A stretch of 64,000 nt of DNA from JBCCFW01 sp039029535. Its GTDB lineage: Bacteria; Acidobacteriota; JBCCFW01. This document shows, one piece after another, positions 32,419 through 40,860 of the stretch; within the stretch, counting starts at the first letter, position 1, and each line of letters begins with the position of its first letter. Below the pieces are notes generated by a model. That model had not been told where the DNA came from and did not search any database. It saw nothing but the letters and a program-made list of their open reading frames with translations. Both the position numbers and the translations under genes were made by a program. The DNA is taken from NCBI GenBank assembly GCA_039029535.1, contig JBCCFW010000002.1, positions 1-64,000 on the forward strand, in the 5' to 3' direction.

Positions 32419-33032
32419 GCTTCCGAGAAGAGGGCATCAACCTGCCCAACGCCCTGACGCTGCTCCGCATCTTCCTGGTGCCGGTGCTGGTCGCGGCGAT
32501 CCTGGCGGTGTTCGAGGGGCGGCAGTGGGTCTGCGCCGGGGTCTTCCTCGTGGCCGCGCTCACCGACGCCCTCGACGGCTTCATCGCCCGTCGCCGGGGT
32601 CAGGTCACGACGCTGGGTCGCCTGCTGGATCCGCTGGCCGACAAGCTCCTCATCTGTGGCGCGCTCGTCTCCCTGGTGGAGGTGCGACTCGCTCCGGGCT
32701 GGATGGTCGTCGTGATCCTGGCCCGAGAGTTCGCGATCACGGGGCTGCGCGGGATCGCGGCGGAGCGGGGCGTCACCATCTCTGCGCGACCCTGGGGGAA
32801 GGTCAAGATGCTCATCCAAGTGTGTTGCATCGTGGCCCTCCTCCTGTCGCACTCGCCTCAACCCGATAAGTTTGAGCAGCTCATGCGCTGGGTGGGCCAG
32901 CTGCTGCTCTGGGGCACCGTGGTGGTGTCGGCGGTCTCGGGAATGGACTACTTGTTCGAATTCCGTCGCGTGTTCACTGACGACCCGTCGTCCGGGTCCG
33001 GGTCGCCGATGGCCGACGGCGAGGCCGCGTGA
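32415..33032 (+). CDS. pgsA: CDP-diacylglycerol-glycerol-3-phosphate 3-phosphatidyltransferase
   Basis: 205 aa, GTG start overlapping the E1-like gene. INLPNALTLLRIFLVPVLV opens the first helix, and DALDGFIARRRGQVTTLGRLLDPLADKLL contains the CDP-alcohol phosphotransferase signature DG-xx-AR-x8-G-xxx-D-xxx-D in pieces. Several more helices follow. It makes phosphatidylglycerol phosphate at the inner membrane. The AREFAITGLRGIAAERG segment is typical of PgsA. Its stop overlaps the DUF502 gene by four bases (GTGA). Confidence 0.94.
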   Translation: MSFREEGINLPNALTLLRIFLVPVLVAAILAVFEGRQWVCAGVFLVAALTDALDGFIARRRGQVTTLGRLLDPLADKLLICGALVSLVEVRLAPGWMVVVILAREFAITGLRGIAAERGVTISARPWGKVKMLIQVCCIVALLLSHSPQPDKFEQLMRWVGQLLLWGTVVVSAVSGMDYLFEFRRVFTDDPSSGSGSPMADGEAA

Positions 33033-33781
33033 GGCCCCGCTGGCGCAAGGTGTTCGTGGCCGGGATCTTCCTGGTCATGCCCACGCTGATCACGCTCTTC
33101 TTGTTGAACTTCCTCCTCAACAAGATCGAGTCGACCTTCACGCCGTGGTTCCTGACCATCTTCCCGAGCCTCGACCAGGCTCCACCCCTCGGCGTGGCCG
33201 ACGGACACTGGGAGAAGCTGGTCCCGTTCATCGGCCTGGCGACCTTCCTCGTCGTCATCTTCCTCGTCGGCCTGCTCGGCTCCCACTACGCCGGCAAGCG
33301 CCTCATCAACGCGCTCGAGCAGACGATCCTCAAGGTGCCGCTGGTCAAGAGCATCTATGGGGCAGCCAAGCAGCTCTTCGACGCGCTCAACGCCAGCCGA
33401 GGCGAGGACTACAACCGCGTGGTTCTCGTCGAGTACCCCCGACGCGGGCTCTACACCCTGGCCTTCGTGACCAAGCCCCTGCACCCGATGGTCCAGGCCC
33501 CGCTCGAGCGGGAAGACTTGGTCTTCGTTTTCATCCCGACCACGCCCAATCCCACCTCGGGCTTCCTCATCGCCGCGCCGGCCGACGAGCTCTACGACAC
33601 CGGGCTCTCGATCGAGGCGGGCATGAAGACGGTCGTGTCGGGCGGGATGCTCGCCCTGCCGCCGGGTGAGCTCGCAGCCGCCGAGGCTCTCGCAGACGAG
33701 CGGGCCCAGGCGGCCGGGTCTGGCTCGGAATCCGAAAGCCGATCGGAGTCCGAGCCGGCGCTGTCGAGCCGATCCGAGTAG
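33029..33781 (+). CDS. DUF502-family inner-membrane protein
   Basis: 250 aa. Two transmembrane helices (KVFVAGIFLVMPTLITLFLL and FIGLATFLVVIFLVGLLG) and the conserved GKRLINALEQTILKVPLVKSIY block, then VVLVEYPRRGLYTLAFVTK and FIPTTPNPTSGFLI, are the DUF502 hallmarks. The last 40 residues are a Ser/Glu-rich tail of its own. The family is widespread and of unknown role; it often neighbours phospholipid or cell-wall genes, as here with pgsA. Confidence 0.92.
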   Translation: MRPRWRKVFVAGIFLVMPTLITLFLLNFLLNKIESTFTPWFLTIFPSLDQAPPLGVADGHWEKLVPFIGLATFLVVIFLVGLLGSHYAGKRLINALEQTILKVPLVKSIYGAAKQLFDALNASRGEDYNRVVLVEYPRRGLYTLAFVTKPLHPMVQAPLEREDLVFVFIPTTPNPTSGFLIAAPADELYDTGLSIEAGMKTVVSGGMLALPPGELAAAEALADERAQAAGSGSESESRSESEPALSSRSE

Positions 33782-33818
33782 GGCGGCCGATCCACGGTTC
33801 GAGCGCGCCGCTTCTCGC

Positions 33819-33847
33819 TTGACGCTGCGCGGGCGGCGCTCCACCCT
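33819..33847 (+). promoter_or_regulatory. Candidate promoter, TTGACG-N17-CACCCT
   Basis: TTGACG (33819-33824) and, 17 bases later, CACCCT, then TTCGCCCCCATG. The gap to the ATG at 33856 is only eight bases, giving a nearly leaderless message. It mirrors the element before the gene at 25406. Confidence 0.35.
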
Positions 33848-33855
33848 TCGCCCCC

Positions 33856-34377
33856 ATGCGGTCCTCCCGGTCCCTTCCCGTTCTCGTCGCGCTGCTGGCG
33901 CTGCTGGTCTCGGCCTGCTCCGAGGCTCCCGAGCCGCGCACGACGACGCGGGCGAAGACGAAGAAGAAGGGGCTCGACCTGTCGCTGCGCTCGCTCGACG
34001 GTCGGGCGCTCGATCTCGTCGACCTCCGGGGCAAGGTCGTGCTCGTCGACGTTTGGGCCACCTGGTGCCGGCCCTGCATCCAGGCCCTCCCGGGCCTCAT
34101 CGAGCTCAACGAGAAGCACTCCGACGAGCTGGTGGTCGTCGGCCTCTCGGTCGACACCGACCGTCAGGCCCTCGCCAACTTCCTCCAGGCCAACGAGCTG
34201 CCGTACTTCAACGCGTACGCGGACGAAGAGGCCCATCGGACCTTCCCGGCCATGGCCTTGCCAACGGTCTACATCCTCGACCCCGACGGTCGGAGGGTGG
34301 ATCGCGTGGTCGGCGCCGTGTCGAAGAGCACCCTGCTCCAGCGAGCGCGGGCCCACGTGCGAAAGGAATCTTCATGA
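33856..34377 (+). CDS. TlpA/ResA-like thioredoxin lipoprotein
   Basis: 173 aa. Signal peptide with an LVSAC lipobox (Cys near residue 19) and a short charged linker lead into a thioredoxin fold with WATWCRPCIQALPG (active CxxC) and, near the end, AMALPTVYILDPDG with the cis-Pro. It is a membrane-tethered disulfide reductase or a redox carrier for cytochrome maturation or stress. It overlaps the next gene by ATGA, the only hint of a working partner. Confidence 0.9.
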   Translation: MRSSRSLPVLVALLALLVSACSEAPEPRTTTRAKTKKKGLDLSLRSLDGRALDLVDLRGKVVLVDVWATWCRPCIQALPGLIELNEKHSDELVVVGLSVDTDRQALANFLQANELPYFNAYADEEAHRTFPAMALPTVYILDPDGRRVDRVVGAVSKSTLLQRARAHVRKESS

Positions 34378-36575
34378 GCTGGCGACGCTCTCGCCTCCCG
34401 TCCCTCGCCGTCTTGGTCGGCGTCCTCGTTCTCGCCGCGCCTGCCCAGTCGGCTCCCAAGGTGGTGGTCCTCGGCTTCGACGGTGCCGATGCGCAGCTCA
34501 CCCGGCAATACATGGACGAGGGGCGCTTGCCGCATCTCTCGCAGCTCGCGAAGGAGGGTCAGTACTCCTCCCTGTTGCCGACCAACCCTCCGCAGACGCC
34601 GGTGTCCTGGTCGACCTTCGCCACCGGGCTCAACCCGGGCCGGACGGAGATCTTCGACTTCCTCCGCCGCACGCCCGGCACCTACCTGCCGAGCTTCGTC
34701 GCCGTCGACGAGACGCACCGGTCCGACTTCCTCTTCGGTGAGAACAACGGCCTGGCCTTCGCCGGGATCGCAGCCAGCATCGGTCTCGTGCCGCTGCTCT
34801 TCCTGCTCGCGCTGCGTTCTCGGCTCGGTGGGGGAGCGAAGCGCAAGCTCGCCCTCCTCGGCGGCGGCCTGCTCGTCGGCGGCGCGGCGGCCGGCTGGCT
34901 GGTCGGATCGAGCCTGCTCCCGGCCACCGTTCCCGATCCGCTGAACAACCGGCGTGGTCAGACCTTCTGGGAGATGGCGGTGGAGAGCGGGATGAAGGCG
35001 CGCATCGTGCGCCTGCCGCTCACCTTCCCGGCACAGGAGATGGAGGGGCTCGAGATGATCGGCGGGCTCGGCGTCCCCGACCTTCGCGGGGTCATGAGCC
35101 AGCCGACGATCTACACGAGCCGCGCGGGTCTCGACGGCGGCCAGTTCGCCATCCCCGTCATGAAGCTCGAGGGGGATCCCAGTCAGCCCTTCGAGACGTC
35201 CATCGAGGGACCGCGCAACTTGCTCTTCCCGGAGGAGGCGTCCTCCTCGGGCGAGGCGGCGCCTCGGCTGTCGACGGCCCTGAGCCTGCGGGCGCTGGGT
35301 GGCGGGGTCATCGAGGTGAACGCGGGCGGCACGACCTCGACGGTGAAGCCCGGCGAGTTCAGCGACTGGCACGAGGTGAAGTTCGCCTTCAACGCCTTGT
35401 TCAAGGCCCATGGCTTGGTGCGCTTCTACAACCAGTCGGGCACGGGACCCAACGACCGCATCGAGCTGGTCATGAGCCCGGTCAACGTCGACCCCCGCAA
35501 GCTGTCCGGCCTGCGCTGGGCGGCACCCGCGAGCTTCGGCCGCGGCCTGGGCAAGAGGCTCGGTCCCTTCAAGACGCAGGGCTGGGCCATCGACACCTTC
35601 TCGGTATCGGAAGGGCTCGCCGACGAGCAGCACTCCCTTGCCGACGCGCTCGACACCATCGACGGCTTCGAAGCGCTCATGGTCGAGACCTTGACCGACT
35701 CCGACGTCGACGTCTTCGTGCAGGTCTTCGCCTTCACCGACCGGCTCCAGCACGTCTTCCTCCGTCTCCAGGATCCGACCCATCCCGGCTACGACGCGGA
35801 GAAGGCCCGGCGCTACGAGAACGTCGTCCGCGAGGCCTACGAGAAGATGGACGAGCTGGTCGGCAAGGCCCGCGAGCTCGCCCCGAAGGACACGACCTTC
35901 CTCGTCATCAGCGACCACGGCTTCAGCCAGTTCAAGCGGGGCGTGAACATCAACCGCTGGCTGGTCAACCACGGCTACCTCGTGCTCGACCCCGATCCTT
36001 GCCTCGGAGCAGGAGGAGACGGCCGCACCCTCGACGATCTCTTCGAGCGCGATCGCAGCGAGCTCTTCGCCAACGTCGACTGGACCCGCACGAGGGCCTA
36101 CGCGCTCGGCTTGGGCAACGTGTACGTGAACCTCGCCGGCCGCGAGCCTCAAGGGACGGTGCGACCGGGGCGTCCGTACCGTGAGCTGGTCGCCGAGCTG
36201 AAGACCAAGCTGGAGGCCCTCGTCGACGATCAGACGGGACAGCGACCGGTGAGCGCGGTCCATCACCGCGACGAGATCTACCGGGACTACGACGGGGCGG
36301 TCATCCCCGACCTCCGCGTCGCCAACAACCCGGGCTATCGGGTCTCGTGGGATACCTCACTCGGCGGTGCGCCCTGTCAGGAGGTCGAGGACAACGTCAA
36401 GGCCTGGGGCGCGGACCACTGCTCGCTCGACCCGCAGCACGTGAAGGGCATTCTCTTCAGCAACCGCCCGCTGACGCCCGGGGAGGAGCCGCAGATGGCC
36501 GATCTCTTCCCGACCATCCTCACCGCGCTCGAGATCGAGCTGCCGCCCGACCTCGACGGACGCAGCCTGCTGTGA
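34374..36575 (+). CDS. Alkaline-phosphatase-superfamily phosphodiesterase with inserted membrane hairpin
   Basis: 733 aa, ATG in an ATGA overlap. After a signal peptide, the type I phosphodiesterase/nucleotide pyrophosphatase core begins VVVLGFDGADAQLTRQY, with the nucleophile Thr in PPQTPVSWSTFATGLNPG and metal ligands further on in FLVISDHGFSQF. Unusually, two hydrophobic segments (about residues 128-147 and 160-182, FAGIAASIGLVPLLFLLAL and LALLGGGLLVGGAAAGWLVG) split the catalytic domain. The C terminus has PNPG-type 'PDLDGRSLL'. Substrate is unknown. In many proteobacteria gpmI of the same superfamily precedes envC; this protein occupies that slot. Confidence 0.85.
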   Translation: MSWRRSRLPSLAVLVGVLVLAAPAQSAPKVVVLGFDGADAQLTRQYMDEGRLPHLSQLAKEGQYSSLLPTNPPQTPVSWSTFATGLNPGRTEIFDFLRRTPGTYLPSFVAVDETHRSDFLFGENNGLAFAGIAASIGLVPLLFLLALRSRLGGGAKRKLALLGGGLLVGGAAAGWLVGSSLLPATVPDPLNNRRGQTFWEMAVESGMKARIVRLPLTFPAQEMEGLEMIGGLGVPDLRGVMSQPTIYTSRAGLDGGQFAIPVMKLEGDPSQPFETSIEGPRNLLFPEEASSSGEAAPRLSTALSLRALGGGVIEVNAGGTTSTVKPGEFSDWHEVKFAFNALFKAHGLVRFYNQSGTGPNDRIELVMSPVNVDPRKLSGLRWAAPASFGRGLGKRLGPFKTQGWAIDTFSVSEGLADEQHSLADALDTIDGFEALMVETLTDSDVDVFVQVFAFTDRLQHVFLRLQDPTHPGYDAEKARRYENVVREAYEKMDELVGKARELAPKDTTFLVISDHGFSQFKRGVNINRWLVNHGYLVLDPDPCLGAGGDGRTLDDLFERDRSELFANVDWTRTRAYALGLGNVYVNLAGREPQGTVRPGRPYRELVAELKTKLEALVDDQTGQRPVSAVHHRDEIYRDYDGAVIPDLRVANNPGYRVSWDTSLGGAPCQEVEDNVKAWGADHCSLDPQHVKGILFSNRPLTPGEEPQMADLFPTILTALEIELPPDLDGRSLL

Positions 36576-37831
36576 CCTTCGTGTCGGTCCGGTGCGCGAT
36601 CGTGCTCGTGCTGCTCGCATCGGTGAGCGGTGTCGGCGCGACCGAGACCACGACCGACGGAGGCAACGACCTGCCCGGCGCCGTGCTGCTCTCCGACGAG
36701 CAGGCGCAGGCCGACACGGAGTCTCCTGACCCGGTCGACCCGGCTGCCCTCGAGGACGCAGCGCGAGCTCGCGCCCGTCTCGAGCGGGAGATCGCTCGGC
36801 TCACCGAGGGGCTCTCTCGGCAGGACGGACGTCAGCGCGACGCGCTCACCGAGCTCAGCACCCTCGAGAAGCAAGCGGCCCTCGCGAAGGCCGAGCACGC
36901 CCGTGCGCGGGACCGCGCCGCCGAGGCGGAGCGCGCTCGGCGCACGGCCTCGGCGCGGGCCGAGCGGCTGCGGGCGCGGCACGAGGCGACACGACGACGA
37001 CTGGTCCGGGTGCTGCGGGCGCTCGAACGCTCGCCGCGCGACGCGGCGGTCACGCCCGACGGGGCGCTGCCGCTGGCCAGCCGGCGAGCCGAGGCCGAGG
37101 GCGTGCTGGCCGAGGAGCTTCGCCGGCTCGCAGCGGCGGCCGATCGAGCCGAGGCCGAGGCGGCCCGCGCCTTCGCCGTGCACGAGGAGGCCCAGGTCGA
37201 GACCGCGCGGACGCAGCGCCGGCTCGGGACGGCGGTGAGCTCGCGTGCCGACCAGCTCGTCGCTCTCCGGTCCGATCGTCGGACGTGGACCGAGGCCCTG
37301 CGCACGGCACGCAGCGAGCTGTCGGCCTGGCTGGCCGGTGGCGCGCCGGCGCCTGAGCGACCTGGACGACCGCGCAGGTCGGCCGTGGCGGGGGAGCGGG
37401 CCGACGTCGAGCTGCTCGGTCTCGGCGTGGGCCTGAGCGCGCCGCTGCCGCCGGGCACGCACGAGCTGGTGGGGCGCTTCGGCAAGCGGGTGCACCCGAG
37501 GCATCGGACGCGGACGGAGTCGCACGGCTGGACCTGGTCGGCGCCGGCCGGCACGCCCATCGCGGCACCGGCGACGGGGCGCGTGCTGTTCAACGACTGG
37601 TTTCAGGGCTTCGGTCGGACGCTCGTGCTCGATCACGGCCGGGGCTTCCTCACCGTGCTGTCGCACGCCGAGGTCTTCTGGCCGGCGGTCGGGGAGCTCG
37701 TCATCGAGGGTGAGGTCGTCGGTCAGGTGGGGGACACCGGAAGCCTGGAGGGGCCGCGGCTGTACCTGCAGGTGCAGCGCGACGGGAAGCCGGTGGATCC
37801 GGCCGCGCACTTCGGTCCGACCCGAGGCTGA
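36572..37831 (+). CDS. envC: EnvC-like murein-hydrolase activator (degenerate LytM)
   Basis: 419 aa, GTG overlapping the previous stop. A signal peptide precedes a long charged coiled coil (about 45-270, Ala/Arg/Glu-rich) and a C-terminal LytM/M23 domain (about 295-415). The metal ligands are lost: the first HxGxD block reads SHGWTW and the final LHFEI-type block reads LYLQVQ. E. coli EnvC has the same losses, and the VLFNDWFQGFG strand matches its ILADWLQGYG. It should therefore activate amidases at division rather than cut peptidoglycan itself. Three paralogous genes separate it from the S41 and YibQ-type genes that usually follow. Confidence 0.82.
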   Translation: MTFVSVRCAIVLVLLASVSGVGATETTTDGGNDLPGAVLLSDEQAQADTESPDPVDPAALEDAARARARLEREIARLTEGLSRQDGRQRDALTELSTLEKQAALAKAEHARARDRAAEAERARRTASARAERLRARHEATRRRLVRVLRALERSPRDAAVTPDGALPLASRRAEAEGVLAEELRRLAAAADRAEAEAARAFAVHEEAQVETARTQRRLGTAVSSRADQLVALRSDRRTWTEALRTARSELSAWLAGGAPAPERPGRPRRSAVAGERADVELLGLGVGLSAPLPPGTHELVGRFGKRVHPRHRTRTESHGWTWSAPAGTPIAAPATGRVLFNDWFQGFGRTLVLDHGRGFLTVLSHAEVFWPAVGELVIEGEVVGQVGDTGSLEGPRLYLQVQRDGKPVDPAAHFGPTRG

Positions 37832-37927
37832 CCGTACTCCGTACGGCGCCCGGACGACCTCGGCCGGGTTTCGCTAGCCTCACTCGTGTCGCTGGCTCGC
37901 GGAGGGCTACGCGAGGGAGGTGCTGTC

Positions 37928-39385
37928 ATGTCGCGCGTGATTCTCGTCGTCTCGTTGCTCGTGGCTCCTGGCATGAGCGTCGCTCAACCCGTCGTCAGCG
38001 GCCTTCTCGTGGACGGTGTCCCGTCCACCGGGAGTTGCGTACCTGCAACGCTGACCAACGTCGAGCTCTATGCGGTGAACGTTCCCGAGGAGGGGGTGGA
38101 CTACACCGATTGGGTCTACGTCAAGGCGGGTGCGAGCGCAGGAGGAGCCACGCTGTCGGGCTTCTCCTACCTCTTCTTGGCGGGCAACTTCACGGGCTGC
38201 GATCTGGACACCGATCGTCACTACTCTTTCCTGACCGCACCTGGCGAAGGGTCCAGTGGTGATCAGCTCGCGCTCGACTCGACCGCGTTCTCGCTACCCG
38301 AGCCGGGTGCCACCACCTTTCAGACCGTCGGCGAGACCATCGCCTCAGGGTTCAGGCAACACGTCGGGACCGGGCTCCAGCTCGACGGTCGTGGCCTGCC
38401 GGTGCCGGTGGACCTCGGTGCCGGAGCACGCAGCTTCCCCGCGTCCGGTCGGGGCTCCGTCGACATCGTCTTCGGGGCGCTGATCGACCATCAGCCGGCG
38501 CTCTATGAGCCAGGAGTCGCGTGCGGATTCGGGGGAGGTGTCTCGCACCATCTCCATCCGGAGCGGGGCCTCATCATCGGCTACAACGTCTACCGCCAGG
38601 ACGACGGCGGCACGGTTCCCAGCAAGGAGAGCTGGCAAGCGGAGCAGTGGCTCGGCTTCATCCCGGTGGCCGACGAGCCGGGCGACCTGGCCGGCACGGT
38701 CGATCTCAACGGCCGACCGAGCGACGGTGACGAGTACCTGTTCTTCTCGGACGCCGACCTTCCCGGGCTTCGCGATTCTCCGCTCGGTGCCCCTGAGCCC
38801 GAGTGCGCGCGTCGCTACTGGTACGTCATCCAGCCCGTCGTCGACGGTGATTACGAGGCCTGGACGTCCGAGACCGAGCTGGCCCGCGTCCCGCTCGGCT
38901 TCGAGCCCAAGCTCCCCGACGGCGGCATCGACATCACCGGTGATGGCGAGCCGGAATTCTTCAGTCCTCAGGCGATCCATGCCGGGATGCCGGGGCTCGG
39001 CCTGACGGTCCGAGGGCGACCGCTCCTCTCGGCGCCCGTGCTCGGCTGCACGTCGGCCGATCCGCTGAGCGCCAACGGGCGCGTCGAGCTCCACGCTGGG
39101 AGCGACGGCCTCGAGCTGCTCGTCGGTGCCGAGGCGGCGGACGTGCTCGGCTACGACGTGTACAGGCTGACCGGCTCGGAGCGGACGCGGGTCAACCGCT
39201 CGCTGCTACCTGCGCAGGGCCTGGACGGAGGAGCAGTCCTGGTCGACACCGTGCTGCGGGGCCGGCGCCTGTCGGGGACCTACGAGGTCGAAGTGGTGAC
39301 CAGCGACGGGGACGCGTCGCGGGTCGTGGGTCCGTTCACGGTGGGAGCGGCCGAGCGTCGCGACAGTCGCCGACGCAGTCGGTGA
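37928..39385 (+). CDS. Secreted Fn3-like tandem paralogue A1
   Basis: 485 aa with GGGAGG upstream of the ATG at 37928. Signal peptide MSRVILVVSLLVAPGMSVAQ. The mature protein has an N-terminal domain opening VVSGLLVDGVPSTGSC with TDWVYVK, a central segment with IIGYNVYRQ and RRYWYVIQPVVDGDYEAW (Fn3-like strands), a calcium-like DITGDGEPEFFSPQ loop, and a C-terminal Fn3-like domain (LGYDVYRLTGSERTRVNR to VVGPFTV). The family is unknown to me. It is about 90% identical to A2 over the last 240 residues and much less at the N terminus. It is likely surface-exposed or periplasmic. Confidence 0.75.
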   Translation: MSRVILVVSLLVAPGMSVAQPVVSGLLVDGVPSTGSCVPATLTNVELYAVNVPEEGVDYTDWVYVKAGASAGGATLSGFSYLFLAGNFTGCDLDTDRHYSFLTAPGEGSSGDQLALDSTAFSLPEPGATTFQTVGETIASGFRQHVGTGLQLDGRGLPVPVDLGAGARSFPASGRGSVDIVFGALIDHQPALYEPGVACGFGGGVSHHLHPERGLIIGYNVYRQDDGGTVPSKESWQAEQWLGFIPVADEPGDLAGTVDLNGRPSDGDEYLFFSDADLPGLRDSPLGAPEPECARRYWYVIQPVVDGDYEAWTSETELARVPLGFEPKLPDGGIDITGDGEPEFFSPQAIHAGMPGLGLTVRGRPLLSAPVLGCTSADPLSANGRVELHAGSDGLELLVGAEAADVLGYDVYRLTGSERTRVNRSLLPAQGLDGGAVLVDTVLRGRRLSGTYEVEVVTSDGDASRVVGPFTVGAAERRDSRRRSR

Positions 39386-39399
39386 GAAGGAGCGTGGTC

Positions 39400-40860
39400 A
39401 TGAAGAGAAGCCTCGTCCTGTCGAGCTTGCTGATCCTGCTTGCCATGCACGAGACGCGAGCCTCGCTCGTCATCGGTGGCGTCGTGGTCGACGGCGTGGC
39501 CGTGGAGGGAAGCTGCGAACCGGCAGCGGCCACCGACATCGAGTTCTACATCGTCAAGGTCCCGGAGGGAGGGTCGGGCTACACCGACTGGCTCTACGTG
39601 AAGGGTGATGTGAGCCGCGGTGGAGCGACCCAGAGGAACTTCGGCTACACGGTGACGGCGGCGAACTTCTCGGCCGGTTTCGACAGGGAAGACCGTTACT
39701 ACATCTTCCTGACCTCCCCGGGAGGTGATGGCGGTGGCGACCTCATCGCTCTCGACGCCACCAACAACTCGGCTCCCAACCCGGGTGCGGCCACCTTTCA
39801 GGTCGTTGGCAACACGATCCCCGGGGGCTTTGATGGGTACGCCGGCACGGGAGTGGTCTTCGACGACCGCGGCCTCCCGACGTCCATCGATCTCGGAGCG
39901 GGGCCACGCGCGTTCCCGGCAGCGGGGCGGTCGACCGTGGATGTCGTGTTCGGAGCCCTGATCGACTACCAACCGGCGCTCTACTTCGTTGGTGCATCGT
40001 GCGGCTTCGGCATGGGGCTGTCGCATCAGCTCTTCCCCGAACTCGGGATGATCGTCGGCTACAACGTCTACCGGCAGGTCGATGCAGGCACGGCACCTGC
40101 CAAGGAGAGCTGGGGCGCTGAACACTGGCTCACCTTCCTCCCGGCCCACGACGAGTCGGGAGACCTCTTCGGAACCGTCGACCTCAACGGGCAGCCGAGC
40201 GATGGTGACGAGTACCTCTTCTTCTCCGACGCCGACTTGCCCGGGCTTCGCGACTCTCCGCTCGAGGCCCCCGAGCCAGCCTGCGCACGCCGCTACTGGT
40301 ACGTCATCCAGCCCGTCGTCGAGGGCGACTACGAGGCGTGGACGTCCGAGACCGAGCTGGGCCGTGTCCCGCTCGGCTTCGAGCCCAAGCTCCCCGACGG
40401 TGGCATCGACATCACCGGTGACGGCGAGCCCGAGTTCTTCAGCCCCCAGGCGATCCAGGCCGGGATGCCTGGTCTCGGCCTGACCGTTCAGGGTCGACCG
40501 CTGATCTCGGCGCCCGTGCTCGGCTGCACGGCGGCCGACCCCCTGAGCGCCACCGGACGGGTCGAGCTTCGCGGTGGGACTGATGGCCTCGAGCTCCTCG
40601 TCGGCGCCGAGGCCGCGGACGTGCTGGGCTATGACGTGTATCGGCTGACCGGCACGGAGCGGACCCGGATCAACCGCTCGCTGCTGCCCGCGCAGGGGCT
40701 GGACGGGGGAGTGGTCTCCGTCGACACCGTGCTCCGGGGTCGACGCCTGGCGGGGACCTACGAGGTCGAGGTGGTGACCAGCGATGGGGACGCGTTGCGG
40801 GTCTTCGGTCCATTCACGGTGGGAGCGACCGAGCGTCGCAGCAGCCGGCGCGTCCGATGA
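39400..40860 (+). CDS. Secreted Fn3-like tandem paralogue A2
   Basis: 486 aa from the ATG at 39400 with AGAAGGAG eight bases upstream. Same layout as A1: signal peptide (LVLSSLLILLAMHETRAS), SLVIGGVVVDGVAVEGSC, TDWLYVKG, MIVGYNVYRQ, RRYWYVIQPVVEGDYEAW, DITGDGEPEFFSPQAI and the C-terminal GYDVYRLTGTERTRIN domain. Near-identity with A1 in the C-terminal half and divergence in the N-terminal half fit recent partial duplication or gene conversion. Its stop overlaps A3 by ATGA. The N-terminal region would be the variable, ligand-facing part if this is an adhesin-like set. Confidence 0.75.
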   Translation: MKRSLVLSSLLILLAMHETRASLVIGGVVVDGVAVEGSCEPAAATDIEFYIVKVPEGGSGYTDWLYVKGDVSRGGATQRNFGYTVTAANFSAGFDREDRYYIFLTSPGGDGGGDLIALDATNNSAPNPGAATFQVVGNTIPGGFDGYAGTGVVFDDRGLPTSIDLGAGPRAFPAAGRSTVDVVFGALIDYQPALYFVGASCGFGMGLSHQLFPELGMIVGYNVYRQVDAGTAPAKESWGAEHWLTFLPAHDESGDLFGTVDLNGQPSDGDEYLFFSDADLPGLRDSPLEAPEPACARRYWYVIQPVVEGDYEAWTSETELGRVPLGFEPKLPDGGIDITGDGEPEFFSPQAIQAGMPGLGLTVQGRPLISAPVLGCTAADPLSATGRVELRGGTDGLELLVGAEAADVLGYDVYRLTGTERTRINRSLLPAQGLDGGVVSVDTVLRGRRLAGTYEVEVVTSDGDALRVFGPFTVGATERRSSRRVR

